This document shows positions 1 through 6,575 of a DNA stretch of 10,131 bases, piece by piece. This stretch comes from JAUVIB01 sp964424545 (GTDB taxonomy: Bacteria > Calditrichota > Calditrichia > Calditrichales > Calditrichaceae). The stretch lies in NCBI GenBank assembly GCA_964424545.1, contig CAYRJN010000140.1, positions 1 to 10,131 of the forward strand. The letters are read 5' to 3'. The notes beneath the pieces are model-generated. The model did not search any database and was not told the origin of the DNA. It worked only from the letters and a program-made list of their open reading frames with translations. Within the stretch, counting starts at the first letter, position 1. Each line of letters begins with the position of its first letter. A program made the position numbers and the translations under genes.

Positions 1-262
1 CAATGGTATATATCCAGGTGGAAAACTTAGCGATCTCTTTGTAATAATGTTTGTTTCGATATAAACGATAAAAAGTTTCCTGAATAATATCTTCCGCCTC
101 GGCGCTATCGCCCACAAATCTCGAAACATAATTAAACAACGGAATTTGATAACGCCGGACAAGGATATCAAAAGAAGAAATATCGCCTTTTTGAAAACGC
201 GATATTAACTGCTCATCCGTAAGTTTTTCCCTATTTTCAATCCCCTCAGATTGTTTCATCAT
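1..262 (-). CDS. ECF-type sigma-70 family RNA polymerase sigma factor, N-terminal part (runs off left edge)
   Basis: About 87 residues are visible, starting MMKQSEGIENREKL; the rest lies beyond base 1. The visible part is sigma region 2: an N-terminal helix with DEQLISRFQKGD (around 17-28), then the core-RNA-polymerase-binding helix AEDIIQETFYRLY (around 56-68), then the -10 recognition and melting segment ending KFSTWIYTI. This layout, with almost nothing before region 2, is that of extracytoplasmic-function (ECF) sigma factors, which direct RNA polymerase to a small regulon and are often held by an anti-sigma factor. The start is one of two adjacent ATGs (262 or 259). The only upstream purine run, AAGAGA, is a weak ribosome binding site. 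A third ATG at 266 is in another frame and stops after six codons. Region 4 and any anti-sigma partner lie outside the window, so the regulon cannot be named. Confidence 0.88.
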   Translation of the reverse strand, partial: MMKQSEGIENREKLTDEQLISRFQKGDISSFDILVRRYQIPLFNYVSRFVGDSAEAEDIIQETFYRLYRNKHYYKEIAKFSTWIYTI

Positions 263-274
263 TCATTGTCTCTT

Positions 275-304
275 ATTGTAACATCGAATAGTAAAAAAAG
301 TTCC
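275..304 (-). promoter_or_regulatory. Possible ECF-type promoter in front of the sigma gene
   Basis: Reading leftward, GGAACTT (304-298) matches the classic ECF -35 box. It is followed after 15 nt by GTTACA (282-277), which overlaps TACAAT (280-275), a good match to a sigma70 -10. ECF genes often transcribe themselves from such boxes. Against this, transcription would start only a few bases before the ATG at 262, leaving no room for a ribosome binding site, and the -10 half does not match the usual ECF GTC motif well. Confidence 0.25.
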
Positions 305-400
305 CGCAAAAACGGACATTTTTTACTTTTATTAATATTTTTTATTATGTGATTTTTATAATCATTCCCAATCAAACCTATTATAAAGTAATAGTATTTA

Positions 401-1402
401 TCAAACACTGCAAATATTAAAACACAACATATTCAAAATATGTTTTTCACTTCCTTTAGAACTCTTTAAATCGCTATCGGCCTTTTTTAACAATTCTATA
501 ATCTTTCCTATTTGAGCAATCGAATATCGCTGCAGCGCCGGATTGATTTCTTGAAGCTGAAAATTTCTAAGACCGCTCTCTCTTTCGATTTGAGAGCGAT
601 TCTTACCCAAAGAACGCAACGATGCCACAATCATCACTTTCTTATAAAAAGAAAATAAAATGTTTATTATTCCAATTATATTCTCGCCGGATTCCAATAA
701 ATTTTTGCTAATCTTTAAACTTTGGGCTATCTGCCCGGCGGCAAGCGTTTTTTGCAATGCAAAAACATTAACCTGTTCGGTTGCGCCTGCAGTAAACATC
801 AGATCGGCGGAGGTAATTTTAGAATCATCGTTCTTATAATTACGCACCTTATTGATTTCATTCTCAATCAACAATAAATCCGATCCGATCTGGTTAACCA
901 AAAACTGGCAAGCCTGGCGATCAATGGGAATGTTGCGGGTATTATAATAGCTGTATATCCAATTATTTAAATCGTATTGACGTACGGGATCGCAGGAAAC
1001 AGCCACCGTTTTTTTATTTAAGGTTTGAAATATTTTAGTGGGACCGCTTTTATCGCTGCTGATCACAAGGGCAGCGCTTTTTACGGGGTTAGCAATATAT
1101 TTTTCCAAAGCATCGGCATTATTCAGATCCATTTTACTAAAATCTTTTACAATAACCAGCTTTTTATCGGCAAGCATAGGATAATCCATACAGGCTGACA
1201 AAACTTCTCCCAAATTATTTTCCGCTCCATAAAAAATATGCGTATTCAAACTCCTGCTCCCGGCATCATTAAAGAGAGTTTCTTTAAAAAGATTAATAAT
1301 ACGGTCGTGAAAATATTTTTCTTTACCAACGAGATAATATATCGGTTTTATATCACCCGATTTAATTTTCTTTTCCGCTTCTAACGGAGAAATTTTTGCC
1401 AT
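401..1402 (-). CDS. holA: DNA polymerase III subunit delta
   Basis: The product is the delta subunit of the clamp-loader complex, which opens the beta sliding clamp and loads it on primed DNA. At 333 residues it has the usual length for the family. The N-terminal AAA+-like domain begins with YYLVGKEKYF (22-31), the characteristic delta opening, and continues through LADKKLVIVKDF (77-88). The middle domain carries DLLLIENEINKV (175-186), and the C-terminal third is the helical collar domain. Delta does not bind ATP, and no Walker A motif is seen. The start is well placed: AAGGA (1416-1412) lies 9 nt before the ATG, inside the last codons of the upstream transporter gene. The two genes are 6 nt apart, so translation is probably coupled. 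This is the last gene of the uppP-transporter-holA operon; 138 nt separate it from the sigma gene. Confidence 0.95.
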   Translation of the reverse strand: MAKISPLEAEKKIKSGDIKPIYYLVGKEKYFHDRIINLFKETLFNDAGSRSLNTHIFYGAENNLGEVLSACMDYPMLADKKLVIVKDFSKMDLNNADALEKYIANPVKSAALVISSDKSGPTKIFQTLNKKTVAVSCDPVRQYDLNNWIYSYYNTRNIPIDRQACQFLVNQIGSDLLLIENEINKVRNYKNDDSKITSADLMFTAGATEQVNVFALQKTLAAGQIAQSLKISKNLLESGENIIGIINILFSFYKKVMIVASLRSLGKNRSQIERESGLRNFQLQEINPALQRYSIAQIGKIIELLKKADSDLKSSKGSEKHILNMLCFNICSV

Positions 1403-1408
1403 AAAACC

Positions 1409-2839
1409 CTATCCTTGTCTTTCCAATATTTCGTTGACTTTTTTCATAAAAACAATACTGACGACAATCAACGCCGTCCATTGCAACAAGCACGTTCCCA
1501 AACTAAACCGTTCAAAGGGATTCCACCAGCTTTGCGGATACCATTGCACCGCCTGCCACAACCACCAAACAAGCATAGATAAGAATTCAAACGGCAATAA
1601 AACATAAAAAAAGAATTTAAACAACAAGGTCTCTTTATTAATCGGAAACTGCTCCTTGTCCAATTTTGTGGCGATTATAGTAAAGAAAAAACCGCTCAGC
1701 AATAAACCGACTCCCCAAACCCAATCCTGATTATCAAAAAAATCCATGGAAACTGCTGACGGCGCGCCGGCAATTACAATTAAAACAAAAATTATAATTA
1801 CCGATTTTTTACGCTGTAATCCAAAATCCATCAAAACGCGAACAGCGAGCTCCAGCATAGCAATCATACTGGACAATGCGGCAAAAAAGAGCGATAGAAA
1901 AAAAACATCCGAAAAAACGGCGCCGCCGCTCATCTTTGAGAAAATTTGCGGAATAGTAATAAAAGCCAAACCTTGATTCCCCGCCGTCAGAGCCTGCTGC
2001 GCCGCCTCCGTATTGGCACTTAAGGTAAAAACCGCGGGAATGACAGCCAAACCGGCAACAAGAGAAGCGATATTATTACCAAGGCCGGTGTAAATGGAGT
2101 TTTCAACAATATTCACTTCCTTTTTGGCATAAACAGCGTAAGTAAGCAACAGACCCCATCCTGCGCCGGTTGACCAAGCGGATTGAGATAAACCGTCCAG
2201 CCAAACTTTATAATTAGCTAATTCGCTCCATGAAAAATGGAAATAATAGCGCAAACCTTCGGCCGCGCCGGGCAGCGTTACCGCCCGAATCGCCGCCGTA
2301 ATTAACAACAAATATAGCGCGGGTACGATTAGCTTGGAAAATTTTTCAATACCGTTGCTAACGCCTTTGTAAATCACCGCCGACGCTATAAATGCCGAGA
2401 CAACGTGAAAAAACAAAGGTTGATAAACGGAAGAAGTGTATTGCCCCCAATAAACATTATAATCGAGGTTTAACAACTCACCGCTAAGCGAAAGCAAAAA
2501 AAATTTAAGGCTCCAGCCGGTAACAACCGAATAATAAAATAAAATAGCCGTGGTAACGACGGATATAAAAACACCCATCCATGTATAATTCTTACCGCCT
2601 GCTTTTTTAAACGCACCTATTACGCCTTTACGTATATTTTTCCCCATGGAAAATTCCACGATCAACAAAGGAATTGACCATAAAAAAAGAAAAATGAACC
2701 AAGGAATTAAAAAGGAACCGCCGTATTGACCGGCAAGACGCGGAAAGCGCCAAATATTACCGGCGCCGATGGCCATCCCCAATGCCGCTGCAACCAAGCC
2801 GTAACGCGAATTAAACTGATCTTTTTGTCCTTTAACCAT
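1409..2839 (-). CDS. Neurotransmitter:sodium symporter (NSS/SNF) family transporter
   Basis: This is a 476-residue inner-membrane protein of the LeuT-fold NSS family, which couples sodium entry to uptake of an amino acid or related amine. About 11 to 12 hydrophobic segments are visible. TM1 holds GMAIGAGNIWRFP (21-33), the sodium- and substrate-binding unwound helix. TM3 has the paired tyrosines Y102-Y103. TM6 reads QSAWSTGAGWG (219-229). TM8 has FFAALSSMIA (318-327), with A320, S323 and S324 at the sodium-2 site. By eye, Q219, S223, N255 and S259 align with the chloride-site residues of animal NSS proteins; LeuT has a glutamate where S259 sits. The substrate is not predictable. The ribosome binding site is weak (GGAA, about 9 nt before the ATG), but no other in-frame start fits, because the next Met is residue 22 inside TM1. 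It is the middle gene of a compact operon, 19 nt after uppP and 6 nt before holA. Confidence 0.93.
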   Translation of the reverse strand: MVKGQKDQFNSRYGLVAAALGMAIGAGNIWRFPRLAGQYGGSFLIPWFIFLFLWSIPLLIVEFSMGKNIRKGVIGAFKKAGGKNYTWMGVFISVVTTAILFYYSVVTGWSLKFFLLSLSGELLNLDYNVYWGQYTSSVYQPLFFHVVSAFIASAVIYKGVSNGIEKFSKLIVPALYLLLITAAIRAVTLPGAAEGLRYYFHFSWSELANYKVWLDGLSQSAWSTGAGWGLLLTYAVYAKKEVNIVENSIYTGLGNNIASLVAGLAVIPAVFTLSANTEAAQQALTAGNQGLAFITIPQIFSKMSGGAVFSDVFFLSLFFAALSSMIAMLELAVRVLMDFGLQRKKSVIIIFVLIVIAGAPSAVSMDFFDNQDWVWGVGLLLSGFFFTIIATKLDKEQFPINKETLLFKFFFYVLLPFEFLSMLVWWLWQAVQWYPQSWWNPFERFSLGTCLLQWTALIVVSIVFMKKVNEILERQG

Positions 2840-2858
2840 TATACATTTTCCGCATTGT

Positions 2859-3665
2859 CTATACTAATGAAGAAATTATCCCTATGGCAGCCAAAATAAA
2901 ACAATAATATCCGAACCATTGTAATTTACCTTTTTTTACAAAATCCATCAACCAAATAATAGCAAAATATCCGGCGATAAAAGAAGCAATTGTGCCGACA
3001 ATCAGATTTAACATCTCCGCAGAGGTAGGCGGAACGTCAAGTAGATCTTTTGTTTTCAGAATAACCGCACCGAGAATAACCGGAACGGACATTAAAAAGG
3101 AAAATTTGGCCGCGTTTTCACTTTTAATGCCTTGTATTACACCGCTAAATATGGTGCTTCCGCTGCGTGAAATACCCGGCATTATGGCAAAGGCCTGAGC
3201 CAGTCCAATAAAAAAACTGCGTCGCGCCGTTATTTTATTATCTTTCTGTTTGATAAAAGGAATACTGAACATTAGCAGACCGGTTATAATCAACATAAAA
3301 TAGACCATAAAAACATTGGAAAAAGCCGTTTCAATTTCATCCTTAAAAGCCAGACCGATTACGACCGCCGGAATAGTGGCAATAATAATTTGGATATCCC
3401 AGTTAAGATATTCCTTGCTCTCATCATTATCTTCCCTTTTTATCCAAATTTCATAAGGAGCATAAATTAAACGGATTATCTCTTTTCGAAAATAGATTAA
3501 TACCGCCAATAACGTACCGAAATGCAGAAACACTTCAAACGCTATACCCTGCTCCTGAAAACCCATCAATTCCGAAAAAATAACCAAATGCCCTGAACTG
3601 GATACCGGTAAAAATTCCGTTAAACCTTGTATCACGCCCAAAATAATCGCTTTAATAAGTTCCAT
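2859..3665 (-). CDS. uppP: Undecaprenyl-diphosphate phosphatase (BacA/UppP family)
   Basis: This integral membrane enzyme dephosphorylates undecaprenyl diphosphate to recycle the lipid carrier for peptidoglycan and other surface polymers; extra copies give bacitracin resistance. Counting from the upstream ATG, the N-terminal motif QGLTEFLPVSSSGH (15-28) contains the (E/Q)xxxE signature ending at E19 and the conserved H28. The second signature, PGISRSGST (165-173), contains the catalytic-region R169. Several hydrophobic helices follow, as expected for a protein of about 270 residues. Two ATGs are possible, at 3671 and 3665. The sequence CGGAG (3676-3672) directly abuts the first but lies 6 nt before the second, so I choose 3665 (268 residues). 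It is the first gene of the operon with the transporter and holA. A perfect 15-bp palindrome sits about 70 bp upstream, but no convincing promoter was found. Confidence 0.95.
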   Translation of the reverse strand: MELIKAIILGVIQGLTEFLPVSSSGHLVIFSELMGFQEQGIAFEVFLHFGTLLAVLIYFRKEIIRLIYAPYEIWIKREDNDESKEYLNWDIQIIIATIPAVVIGLAFKDEIETAFSNVFMVYFMLIITGLLMFSIPFIKQKDNKITARRSFFIGLAQAFAIMPGISRSGSTIFSGVIQGIKSENAAKFSFLMSVPVILGAVILKTKDLLDVPPTSAEMLNLIVGTIASFIAGYFAIIWLMDFVKKGKLQWFGYYCFILAAIGIISSLV

Positions 3666-3671
3666 CTTCAT

Positions 3672-4009
3672 CTCCGTTATAAGTATGTATATTCAATATC
3701 AACCTAATTTGAGCAATTCTACGGTTGCCTTCTCTATGATTATCATAGCCTATCCGCAAAATTTTTTAGCCAAAAATATCATTGACTTTTTATCACTAAT
3801 TTTCCAATATTTTTTATATACAAAATGAGATTTAAGTAAATTTATAGTCTATTCTTCGCACAATACTTTAGCTCCATTGTTGGCGTCTGTTCAATTAATC
3901 GTTGATTACAAACGATATGGTCATTACAATATAGAACATAACATAACAAACTGTTAATTACGCCATTAAATTATATTACAGAGCCGCCTGATCCAGGATT
4001 GTATATTCG
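3672..4009. other. AT-rich intergenic gap between uppP and the oxidoreductase gene
   Basis: These 338 bases carry no supported gene. Both neighbours point left, so the gap should hold the 3' end of the oxidoreductase transcript and the uppP promoter. Visible structure is limited to a palindrome at 3734-3748, an inverted repeat ATCGTT-N7-AACGAT at 3898-3916 with no T-tract on either side, and a small tandem ACATA repeat near 3936-3950. No terminator or promoter is convincing. Confidence 0.5.
3734..3748. repeat. Perfect 7-bp palindrome upstream of uppP
   Basis: CTATGAT-T-ATCATAG is a perfect inverted repeat with a one-base centre. It cannot form a stable hairpin with so short a loop, so if functional it would act as a dimeric protein binding site. 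It lies about 70 bp upstream of the chosen uppP start, a sensible place for an operator. Its role is inferred only from position and symmetry. Confidence 0.4.
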
Positions 4010-4990
4010 TTAACTACCAAAAAGAATCTGTTCCATTACACGTGCCGTTCTCAGTGCGCTTTCGCCTGTAGATGGACACTTTCCACGTCCGAGCAAATCG
4101 TCTACAACGGTTTCGATTAGCGGCTGCTGTACATGTTGCGGCGTCGGCTCGGGAAAATATTGTTTCTCATTATTTACAACCAGCTCCACCGGCGTTGTTT
4201 CAAAACAAGCGAGACGAATATTACCTTTGCTACCGATTATTTCAATCCTATCGATACGCTCTTCAGGCGAAGCGCTAAAGCACCAGATGCCCGTTCCCAG
4301 AGCGCCCGATTCAAAACGATAGACGGCCGTTACAATATCCTCGGCCGGATATAAAGCAGCTTGATTGTTGGCAAAACCTTTCGCCTGCGCAATAGGCCCG
4401 AGAATATAATCCAAAATATCAAGTTGATGAGGCGCCAAATCGAAAAAGTATCCGCCGCCGGCAATATCGGGCAAAACACGCCATGGCAGATTCTCCCTAT
4501 CGTAATCTTCCTGATTAGGAGAGAAATATAATGATAAATTAACAGCCCGAACCTTGCCGATCACACCGGAGTCAATTAATTCCTTAACTTTTAAAAATCT
4601 CGGCAAGCGACGACGATATAAGGCCGCAAACAGCGGTGTATCGGTTTTTTTACAAACTTCAACCATCTGTTGCGCCTGAGCATAATTCAAGGCCATCGGT
4701 TTTTCCACATATACAGCCTTTCCGGCCTGAGCGCATTTTACGGTATATTCAAGATGGACATCGGGCGGAGTGGCAATATAGACGGCATTTACATCGGGAT
4801 CGTTAATCAATTTATCAACATCGTCATACCATTTGGGAACGTTATGACGGTACGCATAATCTTTAGCTTTTTCAGCGTTTCTGCGCATAACGGCAACAAC
4901 AGACGAATCCTTTATTTTATTAAAAGCAGGTCCGCTTTTAACTTCAGTTACGTCGCCGCAGCCGATAAACCCCCAAGACACTTTATCCAT
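4010..4990 (-). CDS. Gfo/Idh/MocA family NAD(P)-dependent oxidoreductase
   Basis: This 326-residue protein belongs to a family of soluble dehydrogenases acting mostly on sugars, inositols and related polyols. The N-terminal Rossmann fold starts WGFIGCGDV (6-14), with a GxxGCG dinucleotide-binding loop. IATPPDVH (72-79) follows, then EKPMA (96-100), whose lysine K97 is the conserved catalytic and cofactor-contacting residue of the family. The C-terminal alpha/beta domain has GGGYFFDLAPHQLDILD (178-194), with D184 and H188 at the usual substrate or catalytic positions. The exact substrate is not recognisable. The start is supported by AAAGGG (5003-4998) 7 nt before the ATG and a near-consensus promoter just upstream. 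It is a single-gene unit, divergent from nfo and 338 bp from uppP, so context says little about its pathway. Confidence 0.92.
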   Translation of the reverse strand: MDKVSWGFIGCGDVTEVKSGPAFNKIKDSSVVAVMRRNAEKAKDYAYRHNVPKWYDDVDKLINDPDVNAVYIATPPDVHLEYTVKCAQAGKAVYVEKPMALNYAQAQQMVEVCKKTDTPLFAALYRRRLPRFLKVKELIDSGVIGKVRAVNLSLYFSPNQEDYDRENLPWRVLPDIAGGGYFFDLAPHQLDILDYILGPIAQAKGFANNQAALYPAEDIVTAVYRFESGALGTGIWCFSASPEERIDRIEIIGSKGNIRLACFETTPVELVVNNEKQYFPEPTPQHVQQPLIETVVDDLLGRGKCPSTGESALRTARVMEQILFGS

Positions 4991-5026
4991 TTCTTTTCCC
5001 TTTAATTCAATAAAATTGCTTGGTTA

Positions 5027-5055
5027 AATATACTTTTCCTACCTCAAATAATCAA
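5027..5055 (-). promoter_or_regulatory. Sigma70-type promoter for the Gfo/Idh/MocA gene
   Basis: Reading leftward, TTGATT (5055-5050) and TATATT (5032-5027) are separated by exactly 17 nt. They match the sigma70 consensus at 4 of 6 and 5 of 6 positions. Transcription would start near 5020, about 30 nt before the ATG at 4990, leaving room for the AAAGGG ribosome binding site. If the organism uses the Bacteroidetes-type promoter instead, this match may be chance in AT-rich DNA. Confidence 0.5.
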
Positions 5056-5204
5056 ATAATGGTTACGATAATTAGCAATTGTTATATATCTTTAATTTTA
5101 CTTCCATACAAATATTCAAGCCGAAATAACATTTTGATATTTTTCGGAATAAATCTTTCCTATTTTTCGTAAAAACGTAACAAACACAAAATCGAAAGGA
5201 TAAC

Positions 5205-6047
5205 ATGAAACGAATAGGAGCGCATGTAAGCGCTGCAGGGGGAGTAGAGAACGCCCCTTTAAACGCAAAAGAGATCGGCGCAACAGCTTTTGCACTTTTT
5301 ACAAAAAATCAGCGACAATGGAAAGCGAAAGCATTAACGGTAGAATCCATTGCGGTTTTTAAGAATAATTGTAAAACCGCCGAAATTGACGCTCGCCATA
5401 TTCTACCTCACGACAGCTATTTAATTAACCTTGGTCATCCGGAAAAAGAGGCATTGCAAAAATCCCGAGACGCCTTTATCGATGAAATGCAACGTTGTGA
5501 ACAACTTGGTCTTTTATTGTTAAATTTTCATCCCGGCAGCCATTTAAAAAAATTCGGCGAAGACGACTGTTTAAAAACTATTGCCGAATCCATTAATCTT
5601 GCTCTCGATAAAACCGAAATCGTTACGGCCGTGATTGAAAATACCGCCGGACAAGGCAGTAATCTCGGATATCGTTTTGAGCATTTGGCGCGCATTATCG
5701 AACTGGTGGACGATAAGCGGCGCGTGGGCGTATGCATCGATACTTGTCACACTTTCGCCGCGGGATACGATTTGACGACGCCCGAAACGTTCGACAAAAC
5801 AATGGATGAATTTGATAAAACCGTTGGATTTTCATATCTGCGTGGGATGCATTTGAATGATTCCAAAAAGGGGTTAGACAGCCGCGTTGACCGCCACCAC
5901 AGCATCGGCAAGGGAGAAATGGGCATAGAGCCGTTTAAATTGATTATGAATGATGCGCGCTTTGAGGATATCCCGCTTATTTTGGAAACGCCGGACGAAA
6001 CCCTTTGGGCGGATGAAATAAAAATGTTATACGGATTAATCAAATAA
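5205..6047 (+). CDS. nfo: Endonuclease IV (deoxyribonuclease IV, AP endonuclease)
   Basis: This enzyme cleaves 5' of abasic sites and trims blocked 3' ends during base excision repair. At 280 residues it is close to the 285 of E. coli Nfo. It is a TIM barrel holding three zinc ions. All nine known metal ligands are present, at the same residue numbers as in E. coli: H69, H109, E145, D179, H182, H216, D229, H231 and E261. They lie in the motifs LPHDSYLINL, NFHPG, IENTAGQG, CIDTCH, MHLNDS, DRHHSIG and LETP. The opening IGAHVSAAGG is also diagnostic. The start is supported by AAAGGA (5195-5200), 4 nt before the ATG. The gene stands alone: it diverges from the oxidoreductase gene and is followed by a probable terminator and 528 bp of intergenic DNA. 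No strong promoter was found upstream. Confidence 0.97.
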   Translation: MKRIGAHVSAAGGVENAPLNAKEIGATAFALFTKNQRQWKAKALTVESIAVFKNNCKTAEIDARHILPHDSYLINLGHPEKEALQKSRDAFIDEMQRCEQLGLLLLNFHPGSHLKKFGEDDCLKTIAESINLALDKTEIVTAVIENTAGQGSNLGYRFEHLARIIELVDDKRRVGVCIDTCHTFAAGYDLTTPETFDKTMDEFDKTVGFSYLRGMHLNDSKKGLDSRVDRHHSIGKGEMGIEPFKLIMNDARFEDIPLILETPDETLWADEIKMLYGLIK

Positions 6048-6110
6048 ACTTTTACAATGACCAAATTGCCATTTTGTTGATCACGCAGGATCGAGAAGAG
6101 AAATATTTAA

Positions 6111-6160
6111 TATCGGAATTTCAAAAAACAACCTATTCCGGATATTTTCATTTATTTTTG
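6111..6160 (+). terminator. Probable rho-independent terminator of nfo
   Basis: TATCGGAAT (6111-6119) pairs with ATTCCG-g-ATA (6135-6144), giving nine pairs with one bulged G and a 15-nt loop. A T-rich run, TTTTCATTTATTTTTG, follows directly. It lies about 64 nt after the nfo stop codon. The long loop and interrupted T-tract make it a modest terminator. Confidence 0.4.
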
Positions 6161-6280
6161 TATTATTCTCAATTTTGAAATTATACATCGTTCATATAGG
6201 CCCTATTTTAGATTCTTTAATTTATCTGAGAAGGGCAATATTGGACTTTTTGGTTGCCGTTTCTACATTCTCCTCCTCCT

Positions 6281-6366
6281 TGTCCTTCCCGATCCCGTAT
6301 TGACGGGACGGGAATCTAAACCTTGCTATTGTCTACATTCGGATTCCTTCTTTCGAAGGAATGACA
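6281..6366. repeat. Double-hairpin palindromic element (REP/MITE-like)
   Basis: The ends are imperfect inverted repeats: TGTCCTTCC (6281-6289) against GGAATGACA (6358-6366), 8 of 9 matching. Inside are two hairpins. The left one (6287-6313) has the 6-bp stem TCCCGT/ACGGGA around ATTG, extended by TCCCG/CGGGA across one bulged A. The right one (6343-6362) has a perfect 8-bp stem ATTCCTTC/GAAGGAAT around TTTC. GGAATC (6311-6316) and GATTCC (6342-6347) give a further nested inverted repeat around a spacer of about 25 nt. It is far more GC-rich and structured than the flanks. Such elements are usually dispersed in many copies, but only one copy is in this window, so repetition is inferred. Confidence 0.65.
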
Positions 6367-6408
6367 CGTTGACGATTTTACTTTTCTATTTTCATTAATC
6401 ATTTTGCG

Positions 6409-6440
6409 AAGCTATGTTCTTTACAAAGCTATGTTTTTTA
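6409..6440 (+). repeat. Tandem 15-bp direct repeat upstream of tex
   Basis: AAGCTATGTTCTTTA (6409-6423) and AAGCTATGTTTTTTA (6426-6440) differ at one base and start 17 bp apart. They lie about 140 bp before the tex start. They could be a paired binding site or a simple local duplication; nothing further shows function. Confidence 0.45.
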
Positions 6441-6575
6441 TTGAACCGTATGATTCCTTTAAAAAATTACATTCCTGCATAAAACATCTCTTTTTCTCTT
6501 TGAATCTTACTGTTTTTATGCGTATTTTTACGCCGCGATTATCAAAATATCTTTTAACACAAAAGGAATTAAACA

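Larger units (their letters stand above)
6048..6575. other. 528-bp intergenic region between nfo and tex
   Basis: No protein gene is supported here. From left to right it holds a likely nfo terminator (6111-6160), an AT-rich stretch, a double-hairpin repeat (6281-6366), TTGACG directly after it (6369-6374, -35-like but with no good -10), a tandem 15-bp repeat (6409-6440), and the tex ribosome binding site (AAGGA, 6563-6567). Confidence 0.6.

Noticed and set aside
378..394. CTATTA-N5-TAATAG hairpin just after holA
   Set aside because: It is only six A/T-rich pairs and no T-tract follows on the minus strand, so it is not a credible terminator.
3898..3916. ATCGTT-N7-AACGAT as terminator of the oxidoreductase gene
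   Set aside because: The stem is six pairs and no T-run follows on the minus strand; it was kept only as a note in the intergenic entry.
3970..4010. Possible frameshifted C-terminal tail of the oxidoreductase (about 13 more codons in another frame)
   Set aside because: The annotated end, VMEQILFGS, is a normal C-terminus for the family, and the extra codons match no conserved element.
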